From Propionispira arboris (GTDB taxonomy: Bacteria; Bacillota; Negativicutes; Selenomonadales; Selenomonadaceae): DNA of 64,000 bases. The stretch is taken from the NCBI RefSeq assembly GCF_900109225.1, contig NZ_FNZK01000006.1:62001-126000 (forward strand). Direction: 5' to 3'. The notes under the pieces are model-generated. The model did not search any database. It was not told the DNA's origin and worked only from the letters and a program-made list of their open reading frames with translations. This document shows, one piece after another, positions 42,769 to 49,961 of this stretch. The stretch's first letter is position 1; every line of letters begins with the position of its first letter. The position numbers were made by a program, and so were the translations under genes.

Positions 42769-43229
42769 TAAAAGGATCCGGGTTTAAAAGTAGTTGGTTG
42801 AGTGGTTTCTTCATCAGGATATATAAACTGTTTCACTTCATTGAATTTTTTACCATCATAAATTCGAATTCCAATTTTTGCTCGACCTATAGAACCCATC
42901 ACTTTATTCCAGTCCATTTTGAGTTTTTCTCCATGTTTTTTCTGACCAATCCCACGGAAGAATGCACATAATAAACCTTCGCATTTACTGTGTAAGAAAA
43001 GATTATGGCGAATCGATGCCACACCTTCCGGTGATTCAACTTCCAGTACGATTTTTGCCTGGTTACACGGTCCAATCTTATCACTGCCAGGATATCTGGA
43101 ACGTTCAAAACTTGCTACGCGAAACGCATATTCCCCTTCCGGTAACAAGATAAACTCGTTTTCCTTCTCGATTGTGTCATCCCATGCAAGTTCTGCTCCC
43201 ATATCTGTTCCCATTTGTTCAAATCCCAT
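42768..43229 (-). CDS. DUF669 protein, likely ssDNA-binding
   Basis: A 153-residue protein of the phage DUF669 family: N-terminal FILLPEGEYAFRVASFERSR, and the C-terminal GIRIYDGKKFNEVKQFIYP. DUF669 genes nearly always stand between a RecA-like ATPase and a helicase, as here. They are thought to be single-stranded-DNA-binding or recombination accessory proteins. The acidic-to-polar tail (TTQPTTFKPGSF) is consistent with an SSB-like role. Stop and next start overlap (TAATG). Confidence 0.82.
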   Translation of the reverse strand: MGFEQMGTDMGAELAWDDTIEKENEFILLPEGEYAFRVASFERSRYPGSDKIGPCNQAKIVLEVESPEGVASIRHNLFLHSKCEGLLCAFFRGIGQKKHGEKLKMDWNKVMGSIGRAKIGIRIYDGKKFNEVKQFIYPDEETTQPTTFKPGSF

Positions 43230-43252
43230 ATTTGTATCCTCCTAAAATTTCA

Positions 43253-44464
43253 TTAAAACGGTATTTTTTGTTGTTCAATCATATTAAATACTTGATCCCA
43301 GGCTGCAATCAGGCAGCCATCAATAAAGCTTTGATCATAGTTTTCAAGCGGCGTTCCGGCCGGATAATATCCCTTACTGGATACCGCTTCCTGAATCTCT
43401 TGAACCGTCACATTATTATGTTTCATAAGGTCAGCAAGCTTAGGCGGAATTCCGCTTAAATCATTTTGTGCCGGTGGCTCTTTTTGTGGAACCTCATGTG
43501 TTTGTATTGGTGCAGGTTCTTTTTGTTTTTTGATTCCTACTTCATATTCTGCCTTACTAATTTCATGTGACATGCCGTCACCATCCAGTAAAGGCTCCCC
43601 TTTTTTCAAAATCCAATACGCATCTGATTCGGGGTGGTACATATACATGTCATGATCCGCTATATTTTTATTTTGCACTGGTTTCGGTGTTTCAGCTTTC
43701 TTTTCCACTTTCACCGGCACAGGTGTAGATTGTTGCATCGATTTATCATTCGGAATGCAATACGCAATCGCTGCATAATCAAATGCTAACTCTGGTGCAA
43801 GATCGTGCCGATTCTTTGCATCCCAGCAAGGATGATGCTGCGAATGCATAACGCGCGTGCCGCCTTGGGCTTTTTTCTTTTTATCGACCTCGACTACATA
43901 TTGCTTATAGTTTGCAAAAAGGACCATATCGGCCCATTCTTTTACAAGTGCCGATGTTTGGGAACCGGTCTTGTTCCCAAGTTTCAATTCATATCGATCA
44001 TAGCTGCCACATTCATCCGGCAATTCAAATTTGCGAATGGTTGAATGTGCTGTAAGTACAATATTGATGCCAACCTCCGTTACATCACTTAAAAGATTGA
44101 GCAGCTTGCCAAACTCTTCTTTTACGAAAATATATCCTTTGCCATAGCCAAAATCCTCAATACCTTTTTTATCATAGATAGAGCAAACATGCGCCACGCA
44201 AAGCTGTTCTGCCCAATCGATTGTGTCGATAATAAGTGTCTTGCAACAGCCAGGCGTTTTTTTCACTTCGTGGATCGTTTGCATCATCATCGTCCAGCTG
44301 CTCGGTTTTGGTACCCGAGCAACATCCATTAAATTTGTACTGCCTTCCGTATCGATAAATAATGGCTCCGGAAACGAAGCGGCAAAGGTTGATTTGCCAA
44401 TGCCTTCTGGACCGTATACCACAACTTTTTGCGCTTTAAAAACTGGACCTCTAATAATTTCCAT
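43253..44464 (-). CDS. Sak4-like RecA-fold ATPase
   Basis: A 403-residue protein. The N-terminal 235 residues are an AAA_24/Sak4-type ATPase: Walker A YGPEGIGKS (residues 17-25), Walker B TLIIDT, and the sensor segment NIVLTAHSTI. The rest is a proline-rich linker (about 260-340) with a C-terminal helical domain (IPPKLADLMKHNNVTVQEI). Sak4 proteins act as single-strand annealing or strand-invasion factors with a phage SSB, matching the DUF669 neighbour. The fusion to a long C-terminal tail is larger than most Sak4 proteins. Confidence 0.85.
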   Translation of the reverse strand: MEIIRGPVFKAQKVVVYGPEGIGKSTFAASFPEPLFIDTEGSTNLMDVARVPKPSSWTMMMQTIHEVKKTPGCCKTLIIDTIDWAEQLCVAHVCSIYDKKGIEDFGYGKGYIFVKEEFGKLLNLLSDVTEVGINIVLTAHSTIRKFELPDECGSYDRYELKLGNKTGSQTSALVKEWADMVLFANYKQYVVEVDKKKKAQGGTRVMHSQHHPCWDAKNRHDLAPELAFDYAAIAYCIPNDKSMQQSTPVPVKVEKKAETPKPVQNKNIADHDMYMYHPESDAYWILKKGEPLLDGDGMSHEISKAEYEVGIKKQKEPAPIQTHEVPQKEPPAQNDLSGIPPKLADLMKHNNVTVQEIQEAVSSKGYYPAGTPLENYDQSFIDGCLIAAWDQVFNMIEQQKIPF

Positions 44465-44476
44465 AATGACTCTCTC

Positions 44477-44668
44477 CTACTCTTCTACTTTTGTATGCGC
44501 TAAAGCGAACTCAATAAGTTGACAGGCTATTTTGCTTAATGGTTGATTGGCTTGTGTCGCAATTTCTTTTACTTTTGTATGAAGATCAACCGTAATTTTT
44601 AAAGGAAGCATATACTCCGTATTGCCAGCACTCCATTTTTTTATAAGCAAGCTATTGTCTTTATCCAT
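44477..44668 (-). CDS. Small ribbon-helix-helix-like protein
   Basis: A 63-residue protein with a short strand (TEYMLPLKITVD) followed by two helices (LHTKVKEIATQANQ, LSKIACQLIEFALAH). This looks like an Arc/MetJ-type ribbon-helix-helix DNA-binding domain. It lies between the two ATPase genes, sharing a base with the upstream stop. It could regulate the recombination genes; no target is apparent. Confidence 0.6.
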   Translation of the reverse strand: MDKDNSLLIKKWSAGNTEYMLPLKITVDLHTKVKEIATQANQPLSKIACQLIEFALAHTKVEE

Positions 44669-45975
44669 TAAAATTTACCCTCTTCCCATATTTTTTTGCT
44701 AGTAGGCACCGCCGTTTCAAACGGCATTTCGTCCCCCTTAATATAACCATCCTCAATAATGATGCTGCATTCATCCGATGTACTGACTCTGGTAGCGATA
44801 GCCTGCAAACCTTCTGCTTCAAGCCATGTACCAAATTCTTGCAGCGTTTCAATATCCATCTGCTCAAGCTTATCCATAAGAACGAAACCACACTCCGGAT
44901 TCAGTTTGCGAATAATCGCCGTGGCAACTTTAAGTTGTTCACTGGCACTCATGTTGTCCCATTTATATCCTTTATAAGTAAGTTCCCCTTTATCTACCGA
45001 TAAATCTGGCAATGGAAGATCGGCGTTATTCAAAAGAGCTGTGCGCTGTTTACGGATATCCGCAATTTCCTGCGTAATACCATCTACCTGCTTAGAATAT
45101 TCTTCGGCATCCATTTCAGCCTTTTCGCGGTCCATATTGGCACGAATTTTCATATTGAGCATATCGATATTATTAATACTTTTTTCAAGTTCCGCTGTAT
45201 TTTCATCGTAGAGATCCAGTGCAGATTTTTGAGCAATCACTAGATCGGCCGATACTTTTGCTTGTTCTTCTTTTTTAATAGTCAAGGCTTCTTCCATACG
45301 AATTACTTCTTGCTGTAAAATCACGGCTCGCTGTTTTAAAATATCAACCGACTGCCGTTTACGAGCATTCTCACCATTTCTAGCAAGAATGTCCTGCTGC
45401 TTCCGGATCAATTCAGCTGCCGATACAGGCTCTTTCGGAACATCTGGATGCATATCCAGCTCGGCTGCATATTTCTTTTTCTGATCGGCAATACGTCCAA
45501 TTTCAGTACGGCGATTATAAAGCTGTTGTTCTTTGAGATCAAGTGCCCCCAGTTTGTCACCGACACCGATAATCTGTAATAAGGAATCCCCTTTTTCTTT
45601 ATTGGATGCCTGCATAAACTTTGGCAGGTTCAGCGCCAGTTGTTCGACAAGTTCATCCAAAAGCCGCTGCCCACTTTTATTCCCTTTCGAATCGATTACT
45701 TTCAAATCGCTATTTTTTCCCTTACGTTCTACAATCAAACCATTCGAAAGTTCAATATGAAGATGTGGTGGTGTCATAGATCCATTACGCTGCGCCTGCG
45801 ACGGCTGAAATTTATTACCGCCAAGTACCCAGGCAATCGCATCAAGGACAGATGTTTTCCCCTGCCCATTTTTACCACCAATAATAGTCAAACCATTTTG
45901 AGAAGGCTCCAACCTTACTGCCTTTACACGCTTTACATTTTCTATCTCAAGATTATTAATCTTAATCATTTCCAA
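44668..45975 (-). CDS. SMC/RecF-like AAA ATPase
   Basis: A 435-residue protein. It has an N-terminal ATPase half with Walker A GGKNGQGKTS (about residues 33-42), a central coiled coil (about 150-320, RKQQDILARNGENARKRQ and so on), and a C-terminal half with the ABC-like signature MSASEQLKV and a Walker B FVLMDKLEQ. The layout is that of SbcC/RecF relatives found in phage recombination cassettes, where they are paired with Sak4-like or exonuclease proteins. No nuclease partner (SbcD-like) is seen nearby. Confidence 0.82.
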   Translation of the reverse strand: MEMIKINNLEIENVKRVKAVRLEPSQNGLTIIGGKNGQGKTSVLDAIAWVLGGNKFQPSQAQRNGSMTPPHLHIELSNGLIVERKGKNSDLKVIDSKGNKSGQRLLDELVEQLALNLPKFMQASNKEKGDSLLQIIGVGDKLGALDLKEQQLYNRRTEIGRIADQKKKYAAELDMHPDVPKEPVSAAELIRKQQDILARNGENARKRQSVDILKQRAVILQQEVIRMEEALTIKKEEQAKVSADLVIAQKSALDLYDENTAELEKSINNIDMLNMKIRANMDREKAEMDAEEYSKQVDGITQEIADIRKQRTALLNNADLPLPDLSVDKGELTYKGYKWDNMSASEQLKVATAIIRKLNPECGFVLMDKLEQMDIETLQEFGTWLEAEGLQAIATRVSTSDECSIIIEDGYIKGDEMPFETAVPTSKKIWEEGKF

Positions 45976-46017
45976 GCCTCCTATAATATGTTATAATTCT
46001 TTAATAAATATTTTTAT

Positions 46018-46314
46018 TTATCCCTTGAAATCCGCATTGGTTGCCGCCAATGCGGATTTTTCTATGAGTTCTTCCATTAAATGAATATCTTGCATATTCA
46101 GGCTAATCGCGTTCATTATCATAGATGGCGGCTCCGATGCTCTTTCATTAGCCACACAAAAATCGGATGTAATTTTGCTACGTGCGATAACTCTGCACCA
46201 AAGCTTTTTCCCACCGCCGATCTTTACGATCGTGTAATCACTTGGCTGTGCAAAATATATACGTAACCCTCTAAACTTGTCTGGAATATCATCGACTGTT
46301 AATTCCTCTGACAA
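46018..46314 (-). CDS. Uncharacterised early protein
   Basis: A GTG at 46323 lies inside the ribosome site itself; a TTG at 46314 with GGAGG eight bases upstream is the more likely start, giving 98 residues. The product has beta-rich segments (RGLRIYFAQPSDYTIVKIGG, LWCRVIARS) followed by a helical end (LNMQDIHLMEELIEKSALAAT). I recognise no family. It stands between a small zinc protein and the SMC-like ATPase within the early operon. Confidence 0.55.
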   Translation of the reverse strand: MSEELTVDDIPDKFRGLRIYFAQPSDYTIVKIGGGKKLWCRVIARSKITSDFCVANERASEPPSMIMNAISLNMQDIHLMEELIEKSALAATNADFKG

Positions 46315-46346
46315 ACTGCTCACCTCCTCTCAATAGTGAAATCTTG

Positions 46347-46502
46347 TTACCAATTCCTGAACTTTTTCGACTTGGATGATTTTCTCGGTATACACATTCG
46401 ATCATCATGGCAAACCGGAAGAAGCCGATCACGAACCACTAACAAATCATAATTGTCTTCCGACTCAAATCTACGCCCACAACGGTAACAATGTGTTTTC
46501 AT
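46347..46502 (-). CDS. Small zinc-ribbon protein
   Basis: A 51-residue frame (ATG 46502 to TAA 46349-46347). It starts MKTHCYRCGRRFESED, with a clear CxxC at residues 5-8, and has a second cysteine pair at C31 and C37, so a zinc ribbon is likely. Its ATG overlaps the TGA of the preceding microprotein as ATGA. The coupled position between lipoprotein, TM peptide and later genes supports that it is real. Confidence 0.55.
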   Translation of the reverse strand: MKTHCYRCGRRFESEDNYDLLVVRDRLLPVCHDDRMCIPRKSSKSKKFRNW

Positions 46503-46585
46503 CGAAACATCACAAGCCCTAAAATAACGCCAATCATAAATACAACCAGGTAACCTCTTGGCATTAAAATGTTAAACCGTCTCAT
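46499..46585 (-). CDS. 28-residue membrane microprotein
   Basis: The frame from ATG 46585 to TGA 46501-46499 encodes a basic start (MRRFNILMPRGY) and a single hydrophobic helix (LVVFMIGVILGLVMF). The start overlaps the stop of the LysM lipoprotein gene (GAATGAG) and its stop overlaps the next start, so translation would be coupled on both sides. Such microproteins often tune a partner membrane protein, here possibly the lipoprotein. This is inferred only from placement. Confidence 0.45.
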   Translation of the reverse strand: MRRFNILMPRGYLVVFMIGVILGLVMFR

Positions 46586-46896
46586 TCCTCATCCACCTTT
46601 ACCCAATAATTAATACGCAGTTCATCACCAGGATAAATTTCGCATTCACTCGGTCGCTCTAAAAGCCAAGGGTTAAGTTCTTTGATTCCAGATTTAAATT
46701 CCAAAATGTAACGTCGACCACCAGTATTTTTCTGTATAAACTCCTCAGAAATACTCCAAAGCGAATCCCCTTTCTGAACTGTGTACGTATCCTCTACAAG
46801 TTGCTGGCGACTAGAGCAGGCGCCTGTCGAAAATGTGACAAAGGCTGTCAGTGCTACACCTAATAGAATTTTTTTGGATATGGTTTTTAAATTCAT
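46582..46896 (-). CDS. LysM-domain lipoprotein
   Basis: A 104-residue protein with a signal sequence (basic MNLKTISKK, hydrophobic to STGAC) and a likely lipid-modified cysteine C27. The mature part has a single LysM domain (YTVQKGDSLWSISEEFI ... IYPGDELRI), which binds peptidoglycan. It is encoded early in the operon controlled by the Cro side promoter, which is unusual: envelope lipoproteins in phages are typically exclusion factors or lysis spanins. In a host with an outer membrane it could be exported. A superinfection-exclusion role is my guess. Confidence 0.75.
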   Translation of the reverse strand: MNLKTISKKILLGVALTAFVTFSTGACSSRQQLVEDTYTVQKGDSLWSISEEFIQKNTGGRRYILEFKSGIKELNPWLLERPSECEIYPGDELRINYWVKVDEE

Positions 46897-46909
46897 TCAG
46901 ACCATCCTC

Positions 46910-47098
46910 TCATAAATCTTCTTTGCTGATTCCAACGTACTTACAAAACAGCTCTGGTGAAATATAATAATTCCATTTTGTAGTTACTTTTACAGCTGTT
47001 CCAAATGGAAGATTCTCACGTTGCAAGCCAACTCTTACGAATTGCTGGCATTTCCCCATTATTTCCGCAGCTCGTTTTATAGAAACATTTTGTGCCAT
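46910..47098 (-). CDS. HTH excisionase-like DNA-binding protein
   Basis: A 62-residue protein of the winged-HTH (HTH_17/Xis-like) type: VSIKRAAEIMGKCQQFVRVGLQRE forms the helix-turn-helix and the strand pair KVTTKWNYYISPELFCKYVG the wing. It would bind DNA as an excision factor or an early regulator. The ATG at 47098 is preceded by GGGGGG. It begins the operon stretch that includes the LysM lipoprotein. Confidence 0.7.
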   Translation of the reverse strand: MAQNVSIKRAAEIMGKCQQFVRVGLQRENLPFGTAVKVTTKWNYYISPELFCKYVGISKEDL

Positions 47099-47223
47099 CC
47101 TATTGCCCCCCTCTCATGCGGATTTGTTTTTGGATTGAATAGGTTTTTTGTCCTCCATGTCGAATACTGATATCGAAAGGAGATGTTATTATTCGTTATC
47201 AATACAACCTCGCCACGAAGAGA

Positions 47224-47430
47224 ATGACCTCCGCTGAAATTGCTAATGTCGATAAAACTTTTACTGATAAAGGATGGACCGTTATTGGTACTAGTACGTT
47301 GTTGCCAGAGCACTTTCGCACATACCAGTGGGAACATATTGACCTTGAACCCGATTTCCCCGATGGGTATGAACCAGCCGAATCACAAATGGAACCAATC
47401 GTCCTACCTCACTTTGACGGTTGGAAATAG
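47224..47430 (+). CDS. Possible small plus-strand protein opposed to the early operon
   Basis: The frame encodes MTSAEIANVDKTFTDKGWTV followed by a protein-like acidic part (HIDLEPDFPDGYEPAES). Upstream in frame at 47191 is an ATT codon placed seven bases after AAAGGAGAT, so translation might start there and add IRYQYNLATKR. It lies antisense to the end of the 47608-47291 frame, overlapping it by 140 bp; both cannot be typical genes along this length. The composition favours this one. No family is recognised. Confidence 0.4.
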   Translation: MTSAEIANVDKTFTDKGWTVIGTSTLLPEHFRTYQWEHIDLEPDFPDGYEPAESQMEPIVLPHFDGWK

Positions 47431-47608
47431 CAGAGAATAAAGCAGGATGGCATAACAGCACACCGCCATCATTAATGAGTTTTTCTGCATGTGCTTCATC
47501 ATTAGTCGTGATGTAGCAATAAATTCCGTTTATTGATTCACAACAGTAAAACTTTTCTTCAGGGACATCATTGGATTGATTTGTGGTGTCCCTAGATTTT
47601 TCTCTCAT
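47291..47608 (-). CDS. Uncharacterised early protein, C-terminus doubtful
   Basis: The likely start is ATG 47608 (MREKSRDTTNQSND) after GGGGTGAGTGAT, giving 105 residues. The first 65 residues (EEKFYCCESINGIYCYITTND, ALFSAI) look like a normal protein. The last 40 read like antisense of the plus-strand gene at 47224-47430 and may be random sequence after a recombination junction. It lies downstream of one of three copies of a repeated leader. Confidence 0.45.
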   Translation of the reverse strand: MREKSRDTTNQSNDVPEEKFYCCESINGIYCYITTNDEAHAEKLINDGGVLLCHPALFSAISNRQSEVGRLVPFVIRLVHTHRGNRVQGQYVPTGMCESALATTY

Positions 47609-47633
47609 ATCACTCACCCCCCTCATGCTGATT

Positions 47634-47933
47634 TTATTTTTGGTTTAATAGGTTTTTTTTGTCCATTTTTTCAGAAAGAAGTATAGCAATCAATAAACCA
47701 ATCATTTCAAAATAATCATGAAATTCTTGTTTTAAATTTTCTTTCTCCGATACTTCATGTTTTTGAAAATCTATTGGTATTTCATGAATTGCAACGCTCA
47801 AGTAAATCATAAAATTCCCAATCTGTTGGTAAGTTGTCATTTCGTGCTGAACTCCAAGTTGCTGCTTGAGTTCAGTATTTTCTTTTTCGACCTGTTTGAC
47901 ACGTTCTTCCAATGTCATCTCGTGTTTATCCAT
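47634..47933 (-). CDS. Small coiled-coil early protein
   Basis: The start is ATG 47933 (MDKHEMTLEERVKQVEKENTELKQQ) with GGAGGTGAACAGG upstream, giving 99 residues. The first 30 residues form a coiled coil, followed by YQQIGNFMIYLSVAIHEIP and an amphipathic or membrane helix FEMIGLLIAILLSEK near the end. No family is recognised. It is second in the Cro-side operon. Confidence 0.6.
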   Translation of the reverse strand: MDKHEMTLEERVKQVEKENTELKQQLGVQHEMTTYQQIGNFMIYLSVAIHEIPIDFQKHEVSEKENLKQEFHDYFEMIGLLIAILLSEKMDKKNLLNQK

Positions 47934-47984
47934 CCTGTTCACCTCCTCTCGTACTGATTTTCTTTTGGATTGAATTGAAACTTT

Positions 47985-48191
47985 TTAAGTTACTTTTTTA
48001 GCAAAAAAAATAGGTCTTGGGTCTTCAATTTTCAGTGCATCAATTATTACCTCTATTTCATCTAATCCAAATATCCCCTTTTTCATTTTTGCATAAAATG
48101 TTTTTGGTGTAATTCCTATACGTTTAGCCATCATTTTCCCAGAAATCCCTTTTTCAGCCATAACACCAACGAGTTTATTTGTTGCAATCAC
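47985..48191 (-). CDS. Cro-like transcriptional regulator
   Basis: The longer frame to 48275 crosses the promoter, so I place the start at GTG 48191, with AAAGGGGGTGG upstream, giving 68 residues. The product has an HTH (GKMMAKRIGITPKTFYAKM) preceded by KLVGVMAEKG, typical of phage Cro-type or DUF739-like small regulators. It is the first gene of the minus-strand early operon and faces the repressor gene across the operator region. It would compete with the repressor for the operators. Confidence 0.78.
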   Translation of the reverse strand: MIATNKLVGVMAEKGISGKMMAKRIGITPKTFYAKMKKGIFGLDEIEVIIDALKIEDPRPIFFAKKVT

Positions 48192-48207
48192 GTTGCCACC
48201 CCCTTTC

Positions 48208-48304
48208 GTAACTTCAAAGGTTACTTTTATTATATCATTGTAAAGTAACTTGTCAAGATTATTTTTTCGTTCCAAGTTACTTTTTTGTTGCTTTTAAAGT
48301 TATT
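48208..48304. promoter_or_regulatory. Operator cluster between Cro and repressor
   Basis: AAAGTAACTTG at 48242-48252 and its perfect inverse CAAGTTACTTT at 48273-48283 flank the early promoter; further copies GTAACTTC/AAGGTTACTTT lie at 48208-48228 and TTAAAGTTATTT at 48294-48305. The GTTAC/GTAAC core repeated about five times is the likely binding site of the cI-type repressor and the Cro-like protein. Confidence 0.75.
48229..48256 (-). promoter_or_regulatory. Early (lytic) promoter pR-like
   Basis: On the minus strand TTGACA, 16 bases, TATAAT. It lies between operator-like sequences and about 38 bp upstream of the GTG of the Cro-like gene, so the bound repressor would occlude it. Confidence 0.85.
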
Positions 48305-48315
48305 TATGTTATTAT
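48288..48315 (+). promoter_or_regulatory. Repressor maintenance promoter pRM-like
   Basis: TTGCTT, 16 bases, TATTAT on the plus strand, with AAGGGGGG before the ATG at 48337. The -35 box overlaps an operator half-site, so autoregulation is plausible. Confidence 0.6.
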
Positions 48316-48336
48316 ATTTGTAAGGGGGGATTAAAT

Positions 48337-48792
48337 ATGGATTTTTCAACAATAGGCGAAAAGTTAAAATATTTAAGATTAAACAATTCGTTAACACAAG
48401 AAGAAGTTGGTAAGAAAATAAATGTTTCTAAACAAACTTTATACAAATATGAAAATGGAATTATTACTAATATTCCATCCGATAAAATAGAAATACTAGC
48501 AGAAATATATCATGTTTCTCCTGCATATTTAATGGGTTGGGAAAATACATCATCCGTTCCAAATCTAGTAGAAATTATCCGTAATGATTCCTATACTCTT
48601 GCCGGACGCACTCCTACACCAGCAGACAGAGCATACTTATCCGATATGGTTGATACCTATATAGATGAATCAGCCGATCAAACGATTGCTGCACATCGTA
48701 CAGATAGTCCATCAGCTGATCTTCCTGAAGAGGCACTTCAATCTATTGAAGAATTTAAAAATTTCGTCAGAGCAAAATACAAAAAGGACTGA
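48337..48792 (+). CDS. cI-type repressor without a peptidase domain
   Basis: A 151-residue repressor. Residues about 6-60 are an HTH_3 domain (IGEKLKYLRLNNSLTQEEVG, KKINVSKQTLYKYENG). The C-terminal part (LPEEALQSIEEFKNFVRAKYKK) lacks the S24 LexA-like self-cleavage domain, so RecA-stimulated autoproteolysis is not expected. Instead the next gene encodes an ImmA/IrrE-like protein, as in ICEBs1-type control where the protease removes the repressor. It likely keeps the prophage silent by binding the GTTAC operators. Confidence 0.85.
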   Translation: MDFSTIGEKLKYLRLNNSLTQEEVGKKINVSKQTLYKYENGIITNIPSDKIEILAEIYHVSPAYLMGWENTSSVPNLVEIIRNDSYTLAGRTPTPADRAYLSDMVDTYIDESADQTIAAHRTDSPSADLPEEALQSIEEFKNFVRAKYKKD

Positions 48793-48796
48793 GACC

Positions 48797-49222
48797 ATGG
48801 AAGGTATGATTACGCTCGCAGAAAGCGAACATATAAAAATTGATTATTATTCTTTTAATGACCCGCTAAAAGGAATCTATTTTGTGGAGCAAGGCTTACC
48901 ACCTGTTATTGGACTTGATTATTCCCTGCAAAATGATTTGCCACTGCTTCGTTCCGTTCTGGCTGAAGAACTTGGACACCATTTTACCAGCGTGGGAAAT
49001 TGTATTCCTCGGCAGTTTTATAATTACTCTGCGCGGCAGCATATTGATAAAGCTGAGTATAAAGCTTTAAGATGGGCCGCAAATTATTTGATCACGGATG
49101 ATGCCTTATTAAATGCTTTCCAAAATTGCATTGACACCGTCAGCGAATTGGCAGAACATTTTATGGTAACACCAGAAATGATTAATTTACGATTAAAACT
49201 ATTTGAAAAACCTATTCATTAA
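48797..49222 (+). CDS. ImmA/IrrE-like metallopeptidase
   Basis: I choose ATG 48797, four bases after the repressor stop, with AAGGACTGAG upstream, giving 141 residues; the longer frame from 48665 lies inside the repressor gene. The core LAEELGHHFTSVGN holds the peptidase motif at residues 57-62, but the first ligand position of HExxH is Glu (E57) rather than His. This EELGHH variant is common among phage ImmA-like proteins, and activity may be kept with H62 or other ligands. It probably cleaves the repressor upon a host signal. Confidence 0.82.
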   Translation: MEGMITLAESEHIKIDYYSFNDPLKGIYFVEQGLPPVIGLDYSLQNDLPLLRSVLAEELGHHFTSVGNCIPRQFYNYSARQHIDKAEYKALRWAANYLITDDALLNAFQNCIDTVSELAEHFMVTPEMINLRLKLFEKPIH

Positions 49223-49274
49223 AATAAAGAATCGCCCCTGCAGCAACAAGAACGATCGAAAGGAATTGATTCAT

Positions 49275-49913
49275 TTGAATAAAACCATGTGGATGGCAAA
49301 AAAGATGTTGCCGGAATACGTATTTGACGCTGCTCAACTTGAAGGAAACCCAATGACTTTCCCAGAAGTACAAACTTTGCTGGATGGAGTCACTGTCGGT
49401 GGACACAAGATTAGTGATGCCCAACAAATTTTAAATCTCCAAGAAGCCTGGCAAAAAGCGTTTGCTTACGCCAATAAAAATACACTTGTTATCGATAAGA
49501 TACTCTACCTTGATATACATAGCAGCGTTGCTAAAGAAGAAGCGATGGAATGGGGCGTCTTCCGTTCTGGATCTGTTGGGATTGCTGGGACAACATCTTA
49601 TTCCGCCCCAGATGCTTCCTGCCTGAATGATATTTTCGACAAAGAACTACCATCGATTTTATCTATCAAAAATATTGAGGAACGCGCGATTCGACTTTTT
49701 CTCTGGGGTGCTTATAATCAGTTCTTTTGGGATGGAAATAAACGCACTAGTCGTATTGTTACTAACATTGTGTTAATGCATTATGATGTGGGCATCTTCA
49801 ATATAAAAGCAAAAGATATTGTTGAATTTAATACATTGATGGTAGATTTTTATAATACAAATGAAACCACCTACATTTACCCCTTTTTGAAAGAAAAATG
49901 CATTGTAAAATAA
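49275..49913 (+). CDS. Fic domain protein with degenerate catalytic motif
   Basis: The frame starts at 49203, but TTG 49275 with AAAGGA ten bases upstream avoids overlap with the previous gene and gives 212 residues. The Fic loop is Q149-FFWDGNKRTSR instead of HPFxDGNGRTGR: the catalytic His is replaced by Gln, while GN and R are kept. An inhibitory-type motif is present near the start (AAQLEGN, E23). Fic proteins usually transfer AMP from ATP to target Ser/Thr/Tyr; this one may be inactive or have a different activity. It lies directly before an intact Fic gene. Confidence 0.82.
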   Translation: MNKTMWMAKKMLPEYVFDAAQLEGNPMTFPEVQTLLDGVTVGGHKISDAQQILNLQEAWQKAFAYANKNTLVIDKILYLDIHSSVAKEEAMEWGVFRSGSVGIAGTTSYSAPDASCLNDIFDKELPSILSIKNIEERAIRLFLWGAYNQFFWDGNKRTSRIVTNIVLMHYDVGIFNIKAKDIVEFNTLMVDFYNTNETTYIYPFLKEKCIVK

Positions 49914-49961
49914 AAAAACATTCCTGGATAAAAGGAACGTACAAAACTAGGAAGTGATCAT

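Larger units (their letters stand above)
47111..47980 (-). repeat. Three copies of a gene-boundary leader sequence
   Basis: Similar 40-50 bp stretches occur at about 47111-47155, 47617-47662 and 47945-47980. The shared minus-strand core is AAACCTATT then AATCCAAAAA and AAATC, leading into GCATGAGAGG and the ribosome site. Each copy covers the 3' end of one reading frame and the ribosome site of the next, so the repeats mark gene junctions of the operon. Confidence 0.6.

Noticed and set aside
47077-47337. Minus-strand frame overlapping the start of the HTH gene
   Set aside because: It would end inside the HTH gene and carries the repeated leader as coding sequence; composition is not protein-like.
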